Shown one piece after another: positions 5,991-12,586 of a stretch of 23,005 nucleotides of DNA; the stretch's first letter is position 1, and each line of letters begins with the position of its first letter. This DNA comes from a virus. The position numbers and the translations under genes were made by a program. The stretch covers positions 1 through 23,005 of the IMG/VR virus record IMGVR_UViG_3300046507_000002; one strand, written 5' to 3'. The notes beneath the pieces are model-generated. The model saw only the letters and a list, made by a program, of their open reading frames with translations. It searched no databases and was not told the origin of the DNA.

Positions 5991-6821
5991 TTACTTGACC
6001 TTCGGGACCTTCAGCGCGTCCCACGTGGTCTTACCGGGCCAACCGTCGGCGTCGGCACCCGTGTACCCGTTCTTGCGCTGCCACTTCGCGTACGAAGCCT
6101 TGTCGGCGTCAGTCCACTGGGGACCCGGGCCGGACTTGTACGCGGAGCACCCGACGGCAACAAGCCGCTTGCCCATGGCCGTGACGATTGCCGACTTCGG
6201 CTCACCCTTGAAGAAGGCAGCACCCGGGAACGGCTCATACGACGGCTTCGGCTTCGGCTTCGGCTTGCTCGGCGTCGAGCCGGTCACGTCCGAAAGCTTG
6301 CCGGTCGCCTTGACCTTGTACCCGTACTTCGCGGCGTTCGGGTCAGCGGAGACGGAGCCGCCTTCGTAAGCCGGGTAGCCGTAGCCGTACAGGTACGAGT
6401 CACGCCGCGCGCGCTTCTTCTCATACACGCCGTCACCCTCAGCGGAGCCGTTCGCGTTCGTGTTGCCGCCGACCGTGTACACGTAATCGGCGTCGTACGA
6501 AACGACTATCTCAGTGTGCGAGCCGCCACCGTTGCCGAAGAAAACCTGAGCGCCAACCGCCGGGTACTCACTGAAGCGCCCCTTGTTGCGGAACCAAGAA
6601 ACGCCGGTTGCACACGAAGCCGTGCGCGGGAAAAGCTCAGCGTCTCCGGCCTTCAGCGCAACCCAGCTCACGAAGGTCGCGCACCATGCCTGATTCTGGG
6701 ACCACTCAAGGCCCGGAACGGCAGGCGAATACTTCTGGAAGTTGTTCCAATGTCCGCCCGACTTGCCTTCGTGATAGCCGACTTCGCCGGACGCGATAGA
6801 CAGAACCTTTGCGAGACTCAA
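5991..6821 (-). CDS. Endolysin: CHAP domain plus Streptomyces-type peptidoglycan-binding domain
   Basis: The start chosen is TTG 6821 (MSLAKVLSIASGEVGYHEG), because GAAAGAGAG lies six bases upstream; a TTG at 6848 abuts the terminator stem. The protein has 276 residues. The N-terminal CHAP domain (about 1-150) shows the catalytic Cys47 in NQAWCATFVSW, His102 in GGGSHTEIVV and a polar Asn120 in GGNTN. A KPKPKPKP linker (187-194) leads to a C-terminal domain (about 197-276) with FPGAAFFKG, GPGPQWTDADKASYAKWQ and GADADGWPGKTTWDAL, a pattern common in Streptomyces wall hydrolases. It should cut peptidoglycan at the end of infection. There is no signal peptide, so release depends on a holin. A hairpin and a palindrome lie just upstream. 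Confidence 0.92.
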   Translation of the reverse strand: MSLAKVLSIASGEVGYHEGKSGGHWNNFQKYSPAVPGLEWSQNQAWCATFVSWVALKAGDAELFPRTASCATGVSWFRNKGRFSEYPAVGAQVFFGNGGGSHTEIVVSYDADYVYTVGGNTNANGSAEGDGVYEKKRARRDSYLYGYGYPAYEGGSVSADPNAAKYGYKVKATGKLSDVTGSTPSKPKPKPKPSYEPFPGAAFFKGEPKSAIVTAMGKRLVAVGCSAYKSGPGPQWTDADKASYAKWQRKNGYTGADADGWPGKTTWDALKVPKVK

Positions 6822-6848
6822 CGTGTGCTCTCTTTCTGTGCAACACAA

Positions 6849-6876
6849 AGCCCCCCAGTCGGATTACTGAGGGGCT
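6849..6876 (-). terminator. Hairpin terminator between the tail fibre and endolysin genes
   Basis: On the minus strand AGCCCCTCAGT pairs with ACTGGGGGGCT (11 bp, one wobble) around a six-base loop, followed by TTTGTGTT. It abuts the palindrome at 6877-6896 and ends 27 bp before the endolysin start. The T-run is short, so partial read-through is likely. Confidence 0.75.
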
Positions 6877-6896
6877 GACTACTCACGTGAGTAGTC
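6877..6896. promoter_or_regulatory. 20-bp palindrome, between tail fibre and endolysin
   Basis: A perfect copy of GACTACTCACGTGAGTAGTC lies six bases after the tail fibre stop and directly against the terminator stem, 56 bp before the endolysin start. Confidence 0.85.
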
Positions 6897-6901
6897 GGTG
6901 A

Positions 6902-8761
6902 CTAGGCAAGCGCCACAATCGGTATGTCGTGATCGGCGAGCGCAGCGGCGTTCGTAGGGCTCACCGTTGTCGGCAACCCTGTCTGACCGTCGAGATACCA
7001 GGCACGGGGGAACGGCGTTGTGGTCATGAAGAAGTTCGCCGTTGCAACAGGCGCTTCGTTCTGTACGTGATAGAAGGCGAAGTCAGCCGTGCCGCCGATC
7101 GTCTGAATCCACGCAATCCAGTAGCGCCCAGGTGTGAGCGTGCTCGACGTAATGCTGATCGGCACGGCTCCGATGTGGTTGGAAGCCATGGCGGGAAGTA
7201 CGCCGGATTCCTGCCCAGCCATGGTCAGCGCGACGGCAGCGGAACCGACGACCTTCGTGCCGTCTTCCCGATAGATGCCCGCTGCCCAACGGTCCGCCGA
7301 CACGCCGCCATACCCGCGCGCGAACATGACGACCTTAGAAACAGTGGTCGACTCCGTGATGTTGATTCCCGACAGGAACAACCGGCCGGTCTTCAGGTAC
7401 TTCACGGCAGGGTTCGCCACGCCGCCCGGGTCGCACGACCATGCCTTGAAGCCGAGTGCCTGGGGCGTCCAACTGTTGCGCGCAGCATCGGGGATCTGAG
7501 CAATCGGAACGTCGCCGGACGCGTCGAGCGTGGCAACTCCGTTCGCTACGCCCCTAGTTGAGACGGCAACGTAAGTCGACGTGAGCGACGGAATCTGAGC
7601 CGTCGGGACCTTGCTTGAAGCGTCGAGCGTGGCGACACCCGAAGCGGCACCCAGCGCGGTAGTGGCAACGGCGCCAACGTCGGCAGCGTTCAGGACAACG
7701 TCACCGGTCTTCGTGTTGACGCTCGACACAGCGCCCCCGCCCGAAGCCGCCGGAAGCTGAGCCGACGGAACCTTGCCGTCACTGCCCAGGGTCGCAACGC
7801 CGTTCGCTGCGCCCTTCTCTGTAGTCGGCACAGCCCCAACGTCCGTAGCGGCAAGGGTGATTGCCGCCGCACTGACACCGTTGACCGACTGAACGACACC
7901 CGGAGCACCCGCAGCGCCCGTATCACCCTTCGGCCCCTGAGCGCCGGTCGCGCCCGTGTCGCCCTTGACGCCCTTGATGTTGCCCTTCGGCGTGCCCCAG
8001 CCGGACGCGTCACGCTGATAGACGTCACCCGTGTCAGTCCGGATCAGGACGTCACCGGCAACGGTCCCAGTGCTCGACGTCGCGCCGGTTCCCACGTACA
8101 GCGCAGCGCCCCGAACATCGGCCGTAGCGACCGACCACGTACCGGCGGACTTCGTCCACATCTTGTACGCCGTGTTATCTACGCCCAGGGTCGTTGTCGT
8201 GACGCGCTGAAAGAACACGTCTCCGTCAATGCCGACCGTTGTAGGCGAAGTGGTGCCCGTCCAAATCTTGTTACCGGGCGAACCGACGGGCCCAACAAGG
8301 GAGTCGAGCCATTCCGCCTCAGTGCCGGTGAAGCCGTCGGCAACGGCCACTTCGTACGCGCTGGGTCCGGGAACGGCAACGTACGTCGGCGTAGTCGGGT
8401 CAGCGGGTGCAACGTCGGCAAGGTCAACCGTGTTGTTCAGCGTGTCCTTCGGCAGCACCATGGAATAGGTGCGCGCCCCAGTGACGCCGGTCAGATTCTC
8501 CTTAACCGTGTACGTCCACCCGGAAGGGTTCATGTTCGGCGCGTCCGTGGCAGGCAGGCGCACGCCAATGTTTCCGTCGGCGTCAATCAGCCTGCCCGAC
8601 TCATCGAGCGAACAGACGACCGGACCGGCAAGGAACAAGTCCGACTCAGAGAATGTGACGAAGGGCGCCGTGAATGTAACGGTGCCCTTCAGTCCCTTGC
8701 CGCCGAATCCCTCGTACTGTGCCGTGACGCGCACCGTAGGAATCTCATTCGGAATCGGCAC
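6902..8761 (-). CDS. Tail fibre / receptor-binding protein with collagen-like segment
   Basis: The start is GTG 8761 (PIPNEIPTVRVTAQYEG), chosen for GGGGG five bases upstream; a TTG at 8773 overlaps that site. The protein has 619 residues. The N-terminal domain (about 1-125) is beta-rich and probably joins the baseplate. It is followed by a short GPVGSPGN, a beta segment, and a collagen-like Gly-X-Y run (about 264-288). Three copies of a GxAxGVATLDxSxKVPxAQIP repeat (317-424) form a likely trimeric shaft. The C-terminal domain (about 430-619; TPGRYWIAWIQT, FAFYHVQNEAP) is probably the receptor-binding tip. It overlaps the preceding small gene by 17 bp and is the last gene of the structural operon. 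Confidence 0.88.
   Translation of the reverse strand: MPIPNEIPTVRVTAQYEGFGGKGLKGTVTFTAPFVTFSESDLFLAGPVVCSLDESGRLIDADGNIGVRLPATDAPNMNPSGWTYTVKENLTGVTGARTYSMVLPKDTLNNTVDLADVAPADPTTPTYVAVPGPSAYEVAVADGFTGTEAEWLDSLVGPVGSPGNKIWTGTTSPTTVGIDGDVFFQRVTTTTLGVDNTAYKMWTKSAGTWSVATADVRGAALYVGTGATSSTGTVAGDVLIRTDTGDVYQRDASGWGTPKGNIKGVKGDTGATGAQGPKGDTGAAGAPGVVQSVNGVSAAAITLAATDVGAVPTTEKGAANGVATLGSDGKVPSAQLPAASGGGAVSSVNTKTGDVVLNAADVGAVATTALGAASGVATLDASSKVPTAQIPSLTSTYVAVSTRGVANGVATLDASGDVPIAQIPDAARNSWTPQALGFKAWSCDPGGVANPAVKYLKTGRLFLSGINITESTTVSKVVMFARGYGGVSADRWAAGIYREDGTKVVGSAAVALTMAGQESGVLPAMASNHIGAVPISITSSTLTPGRYWIAWIQTIGGTADFAFYHVQNEAPVATANFFMTTTPFPRAWYLDGQTGLPTTVSPTNAAALADHDIPIVALA
7490..7813 (-). repeat. Three imperfect 21-residue repeats in the tail fibre shaft
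   Basis: The repeats lie at 7751-7813, 7589-7651 and 7490-7552. Each encodes a version of GAASGVATLDASSKVPTAQIP. The DNA also repeats, with GTGGCAAC/GTCGAGCGTGGC-type blocks on the plus strand, so recombination between units could change shaft length. Confidence 0.8.
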
Positions 8762-9005
8762 GTGCGCCCCCAATCAGGTTGTCAATGTGCGTGCGAAGCT
8801 CACGGTTCTCAGAACGGAGCGCTTCAACTACGTCGATAAGGCGCGCAACTTCCTTCTCAAGCCGGTCAGCGCGCGCCGTCTGTGCCTCAGCTTCTTCGCG
8901 CCACGCATCCCGTGCGCCGGTCTTCACCTGCCGATAGACCAGCAACAGGAAGAGACACGCTCCGCCGACAATCTCAGCGGCGCCGGTCAGATCACTTATC
9001 CCCAT
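8745..9005 (-). CDS. Membrane-anchored coiled-coil protein, 86 aa
   Basis: The frame starts at ATG 9005 behind ACGGGGGCG. It overlaps the upstream stop by 10 bp and the tail fibre start by 17 bp, so all three are probably coupled. One hydrophobic helix (about 7-24, TGAAEIVGGACLFLLLVY) is followed by a basic junction (RQVKTG) and a long charged helix with heptad spacing (EAQTARADRLEKEVARLIDVVEALRSENRELRTHIDNL), predicted to be a coiled coil. This layout is unusual for a virion protein. Candidate roles are a spanin-like or holin-associated lysis factor, or a baseplate helix bundle; the sequence does not decide. Confidence 0.82.
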   Translation of the reverse strand: MGISDLTGAAEIVGGACLFLLLVYRQVKTGARDAWREEAEAQTARADRLEKEVARLIDVVEALRSENRELRTHIDNLIGGARADSE

Positions 9006-9628
9006 GTCGCTGCGCCCCCGTCAGTCGGCGTCAGGGTGCCGTCAATGCGCGGGTTGCCGTTCGTGTTCTCTTCGACGTACGTGCCCAGGGGCACACCCGT
9101 AATCAGGTGCGGCATTCCCATGCCGACCGTGTTGCCGTCGGGCAGGCGCTTCAGAACCTTGTATTCAACGGCAAAAGCCTTCCACTGATTCGGGTCGTCA
9201 AAGCCGATCGGCTGGGGGTGAATCCAAGAGATTGTGAGCCGACGCGTCAAGCCCCGCATGTCGGCACTCGTGAAGTCCGACGTCTTGTCAATCACGAATT
9301 CCGAAGTCTTGCCGCCGGTAATCATGTCGCGCACCCAGACACGCACAGAGACGTCAGGGGTGCCGGTCGAATACCAGGGAAGGTGAAACGGAATCTGAAG
9401 GAGAAGCACCGGCTGATTCAGGCCCGTCGAGTTGATAAGCCCTAGCACGTGCGGCCCATACTCTTCGCCCGTCGTGCCCTCAACCGAAGGCGACTGATAC
9501 GAACTGAAGGGCATCGGCTGATTGACGCTCCCTAGCTTCGGCTTCCGCTCAAGGGCAGCAAGCCGACGCTTCATTTCGTTCAGCTCCGCCACAAGGGAAG
9601 GCGGCAGCGCATTAGCCTGAATCGCCAC
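8996..9628 (-). CDS. Minor tail / baseplate protein, 210 aa
   Basis: The start is GTG 9628, with AAGGAAG upstream, and it overlaps the previous gene by 17 bp. An N-terminal helix (LVAELNEMKRRLAALERKP, about 11-29) can form a coiled coil. The rest is beta-rich, including VSVRVWVRDMITGGKTSEFVI and LTISWIHPQP, ending in a Gly/Thr-rich tail. A trimerising helix before a beta domain is common in baseplate and fibre proteins. I do not recognise the family, so the call rests on its place between the tail hub and tail fibre genes. Confidence 0.78.
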   Translation of the reverse strand: MAIQANALPPSLVAELNEMKRRLAALERKPKLGSVNQPMPFSSYQSPSVEGTTGEEYGPHVLGLINSTGLNQPVLLLQIPFHLPWYSTGTPDVSVRVWVRDMITGGKTSEFVIDKTSDFTSADMRGLTRRLTISWIHPQPIGFDDPNQWKAFAVEYKVLKRLPDGNTVGMGMPHLITGVPLGTYVEENTNGNPRIDGTLTPTDGGAATWG

Positions 9629-10667
9629 TTACAAACACTTCCTTACTCGCCAAAGACAAAGCCGCCGTCTCCGTGCCGTTCACGTCAACATCAATGCGGC
9701 GTTCGGTCAGAACGAACTCTTCAAGCAACTGGACATAGCCGGAATCGACATTGACCGTGCCGGACGCGCCGACCACGAACGCCGCCGGGTCATACACGCC
9801 CGGGTACAGGTTCAGCGTCGGAATGGCGATTACCTGACGCCCAACGGCGGCAAGGGCAGCGGCCTTCGGAATCAGGTCAGCGGTCGACTTCAAGTCGGCG
9901 TACGTCGTGACCTGGGTCAGCTCCGGGCCGTCGAGCGCATTCGACACGATGCTGTACGGCTTCACGCCCGTGCCCATGTCGGCACCAAACGTCACGGCTT
10001 CACTCGCAAGCTTGCTGCCGTCGTACGCGACCGTAGACACGTCGGCGTCAACACGGTGCGTCAGCGTCGGGAACGTCCGGGAGACGCGCGCTGAGTGAAG
10101 AATCCGGTGACCTATCCGGGTGCGCTTCGCGTCCGCCCAGAAGGTTTCATACCGAAGGTCAAAGCCGCCGTCTTCGTCGGCAAGCTCATTCATGGCTTCA
10201 GCGATTTGCTTGAACTCACTGAAGCCCCAGGTGCGCGACCGAATCCGGCCGGTCGTCGTCAGCCGTGACGTGTCCGTGCCGATACCGCCGTTGGCGTTCG
10301 CGTGCTCGACCCAGGCGCGCAAGAGAAGCGCCTGATCCGTCTTGCCGCTGTACCCGCCGGGCATGTCGAGATAGCGCGCGGCGTAATAGCTGTGCCACCC
10401 GGACGCGTTCAGTGCGAGCGTTCCGGCGGCAAGGTCAGCGGTCGCCGTCCAAAGCATTCCGCCCCAGTCGGGTTCGCCGTCGCGCGTCACCACAAGGGCA
10501 GTGCGCCCAGGTGCAAGCGTCTCAGGGTCGGCAGCGTCAAGCGGCATACCGACGGAGCACGTACCCGCAGCGTTCAGCGTTTCGCTGTATTGAATGCCGG
10601 TGACCGGCAACGTAGCAATCACGCTGCCGGTCGTGGCTTCAACCTGAAGGACTTCGAAGTCAGGCAT
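9612..10667 (-). CDS. Minor tail protein, probable baseplate hub component
   Basis: The 351-residue protein starts MPDFEVLQVEATTGSV at ATG 10667, with GGTAGGGGG upstream. The N-terminal region (ATLPVTGIQYSETLNAAGTCSVGMPL, about 19-43) and GRTALVVTRDGEPDWGGMLW (about 54-72) resemble the Gp37-like actinophage tail proteins that occupy the hub position, as the ReqiPepy6 Gp37-like family does. The middle contains a SYYAARYL segment and FKQIAEAMNELADEDGGFDLRY. These hub proteins cap the tail tube below the distal tail protein and attach fibres. The family call is from memory of this pattern, so it is moderately certain. Confidence 0.8.
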   Translation of the reverse strand: MPDFEVLQVEATTGSVIATLPVTGIQYSETLNAAGTCSVGMPLDAADPETLAPGRTALVVTRDGEPDWGGMLWTATADLAAGTLALNASGWHSYYAARYLDMPGGYSGKTDQALLLRAWVEHANANGGIGTDTSRLTTTGRIRSRTWGFSEFKQIAEAMNELADEDGGFDLRYETFWADAKRTRIGHRILHSARVSRTFPTLTHRVDADVSTVAYDGSKLASEAVTFGADMGTGVKPYSIVSNALDGPELTQVTTYADLKSTADLIPKAAALAAVGRQVIAIPTLNLYPGVYDPAAFVVGASGTVNVDSGYVQLLEEFVLTERRIDVDVNGTETAALSLASKEVFVSGDSG

Positions 10668-10689
10668 GGATATACCCCCTACCTATATG

Positions 10690-10704
10690 AAGGGAGTCGG
10701 TTAC
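10690..10704 (-). repeat. 15-bp asymmetric intergenic element, copy 5
   Basis: The plus strand reads AAGGGAGTCGGTTAC, overlapping the TAA stop of the preceding tail gene and 23 bp upstream of the hub protein start. This is the only copy inside the structural operon. Confidence 0.65.
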
Positions 10705-11684
10705 GAATTCCATGGCGACTTCGAGAACGACTCATTGACGTAGACGTTGGCAACCGACGCGTCAGCGCCGTACTCAATCGAGCCGTTCGCCATAAGGGCG
10801 AGTCGGCCAACGCCGCTATTCGTCGTGCCGTACGACTGACCCGAAGAGCCGTACGTGTTCTGAGTCGGTCGCGTAATCCCGGACGGCATAAGCGCGGGAA
10901 TCACAAGCTGATCAATGTCCTTGCTGGGCGACATGTTGATTTGCCCGGACAGTTCCCAGCCGTTCGAAGACTCGCGAATGTACAGCGTGCCCGTCACGGT
11001 TATGTTCGTGCCGTCCTTCGCCTGAACGTTCTGAAGCGTGCACGTCTTCCAGGGGCCCGGGTCCGACGTGTGCCACGCTCCGGCGTTCGTCCGTACCCAA
11101 CGCTGATTCGTGCCCAGGTCGTACAGCGTGAAGCCAACCGGGAACGCCGACGCCGACGGCAGCACACCCGCCCAGTCAATCGCCACATGGCCGTTCGCTA
11201 GCGTGCCCTGATCCTGATACTGACCCGTGTGCCGAACTACCGTGATAGTGAACGTGGTTGTGGCCTTCGGCACGTCAACTACGCACAGCGCAACGGAGTT
11301 TGCCGGACGCGTCGGCACAACCGGCGAAGCGGCAGGGGTGCCCTGAACAAGTTCAATGGCAAGCCCGTTGCTGCCGTCGACCGCCGACGTAGTCAGCCGC
11401 GCAACGATCAGGTCCTTACGGGGGTTGTCGTTCGAAGCCGTCGGAATGGCAATCGTGTCGCCCGACGACCATGCCCAGGTGCCGCCGCTCGACGCTCCGC
11501 CGATGAGCACGTTGCCCGACCCAACGGCCACGGTTCGGTTCGTCTGATTCGAGTTGGCAAGGAACTGGGTCGTGCTCGAAAACAGGTGACTCAGCGACCC
11601 GCGCGGAACCATGACACTTTGCCAGTTGGCAAGGTCAGCCGCGCCATACCCGACGCCGTCCTGAAACCATGCAAAGGAACTCAT
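10701..11684 (-). CDS. Minor tail / baseplate protein, 327 aa
   Basis: The start is ATG 11684, which shares its A with the TGA stop of the distal tail gene (TGATG), with AGGTGG five bases upstream; a GTG at 11693 is less well placed. The N-terminus (SSFAWFQDGVGYGAADLANWQ) is a familiar start for actinophage minor tail proteins. It is followed by Ser/Gly/Thr-rich beta segments and a C-terminal part with TLYIRESSNGWELSGQIN and TYGSSGQSYGTTNSGVGRLALMANGSIEYG, which looks like a beta-rich fibre or carbohydrate-contacting domain. A virion surface role is inferred from composition and position; no enzyme motif is visible. Confidence 0.82.
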   Translation of the reverse strand: MSSFAWFQDGVGYGAADLANWQSVMVPRGSLSHLFSSTTQFLANSNQTNRTVAVGSGNVLIGGASSGGTWAWSSGDTIAIPTASNDNPRKDLIVARLTTSAVDGSNGLAIELVQGTPAASPVVPTRPANSVALCVVDVPKATTTFTITVVRHTGQYQDQGTLANGHVAIDWAGVLPSASAFPVGFTLYDLGTNQRWVRTNAGAWHTSDPGPWKTCTLQNVQAKDGTNITVTGTLYIRESSNGWELSGQINMSPSKDIDQLVIPALMPSGITRPTQNTYGSSGQSYGTTNSGVGRLALMANGSIEYGADASVANVYVNESFSKSPWNS

Positions 11685-12550
11685 CAAACCCACCTATCCG
11701 ACCACGTAAGCGAAGCCGTTGCCGTCGTGTATTCGTCTCTACTGCGGAGCCGCAAACGGTGCTCACCCGGGCCAAACTCAGGCCACGTCGAACCAACCGT
11801 GATGAAGCCGGAGACGTCGCCACCCTGGGCGTTCGTCGCCGTCATGGCAGCGGAGTCAATGACAACCGTGCCGTCGTAATCCACGCTGAAGAACTGTCCG
11901 GTGACGTCGTCAATCAGCGTCGGTGAAGCCGCACTTGTGATCGTGACGACCGGTCGAGCCGCCTCACTGCCGTACTGGGTGAACCGGCTTACCGGGTCTT
12001 CAGGCTGGGGCCCCTGCCCTTCGATCTGCCATGGAACCGTTGCCGGTATCACAAGGCCCGAAGGGAGTTGGTCACGCTTGAAGCTATTCACGGTGACCGT
12101 CCGGGGCGCGTCGCCCACGATGTACGGAGACGACGCGAAAAGCTCAACCACCATGTTGCAAGTCAGGTACGCGAAGTTCAGGTCAAGGGGTGCCGTCCGC
12201 CGACGCGTGCGCGCCATGACGTAAGCCGTCTGATCGGCCGCAGCGCCCGGGAAACGGAACCGGAAGGGGCTTTCATCAATGCCCGGCTTGAAAGCCGCCT
12301 GAAGGGCGTTCAGGGCTTCCGTGAACTCTTCCCGGGTCGAGCCGTAAACCTCAAGCGTCAGCGTGACCGTGCGCCCGTTCAGGTAGTCCCGTCCGGGCCA
12401 CAGTCCGTTTCGCTGCACAAGGGTTAGGTCTGACGACCGTACGTCGGGCAGCGACAGAAGCCCGTCAACGCCGACAATCGAAATGGCGGAGTCGGGTACG
12501 CCCATGACAAGCCCCCGAAACTCACATGTCCAGTCGTCCAACTCCGCCAC
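11684..12550 (-). CDS. Distal tail protein (Dit-like, siphovirus tail component family)
   Basis: The 288-residue protein starts GTG (AELDDWTCEFRGLVMG) just after AGGAAGGGG; the palindrome lies 16 bp upstream. It directly follows the tape measure gene, the standard place for the distal tail protein that ends the tail tube and opens the baseplate. The first half (LPDVRSSDLTLVQRNGLWPGRDYLNGRTVTLTLEVYG, EEFTEALNALQAAF, LNFAYLTCNMVVELFASSPYI) matches the usual N-terminal ring domain. The second half is beta-rich, with GPGEHRLRLRSRDEYTTATASLTWSDRW, as in Dit proteins with an added galectin-like domain. The family is confident; the subdomain is less so. Confidence 0.88.
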   Translation of the reverse strand: MAELDDWTCEFRGLVMGVPDSAISIVGVDGLLSLPDVRSSDLTLVQRNGLWPGRDYLNGRTVTLTLEVYGSTREEFTEALNALQAAFKPGIDESPFRFRFPGAAADQTAYVMARTRRRTAPLDLNFAYLTCNMVVELFASSPYIVGDAPRTVTVNSFKRDQLPSGLVIPATVPWQIEGQGPQPEDPVSRFTQYGSEAARPVVTITSAASPTLIDDVTGQFFSVDYDGTVVIDSAAMTATNAQGGDVSGFITVGSTWPEFGPGEHRLRLRSRDEYTTATASLTWSDRWV

Positions 12551-12565
12551 TTCGAACCCCTTCCT

Positions 12566-12585
12566 GACTACTCACGTGAGTAGTC
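12566..12585. promoter_or_regulatory. 20-bp palindrome, between tape measure and distal tail genes
   Basis: A perfect copy of GACTACTCACGTGAGTAGTC starts one base after the tape measure stop codon and touches the ribosome binding site of the distal tail gene. Confidence 0.85.
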
Positions 12586-12586
12586 G

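Noticed and set aside
5785-6024. 79-codon minus-strand frame between the holin-like gene and endolysin
   Set aside because: Overlaps the better-supported holin-like frame and the endolysin end, with no ribosome binding site and no helix.
5988-6878. Plus-strand open frame opposite the endolysin
   Set aside because: Overlaps a certain endolysin gene completely, crosses the terminator, and has an Arg-rich shadow composition.
12061-12075. AAGGGAGTTGGTCAC inside the distal tail gene, and a similar CAGGGAGTCGGCCAC near 14114
   Set aside because: Each differs from the 15-bp element at two or more positions and lies inside coding sequence, so probably coincidence.
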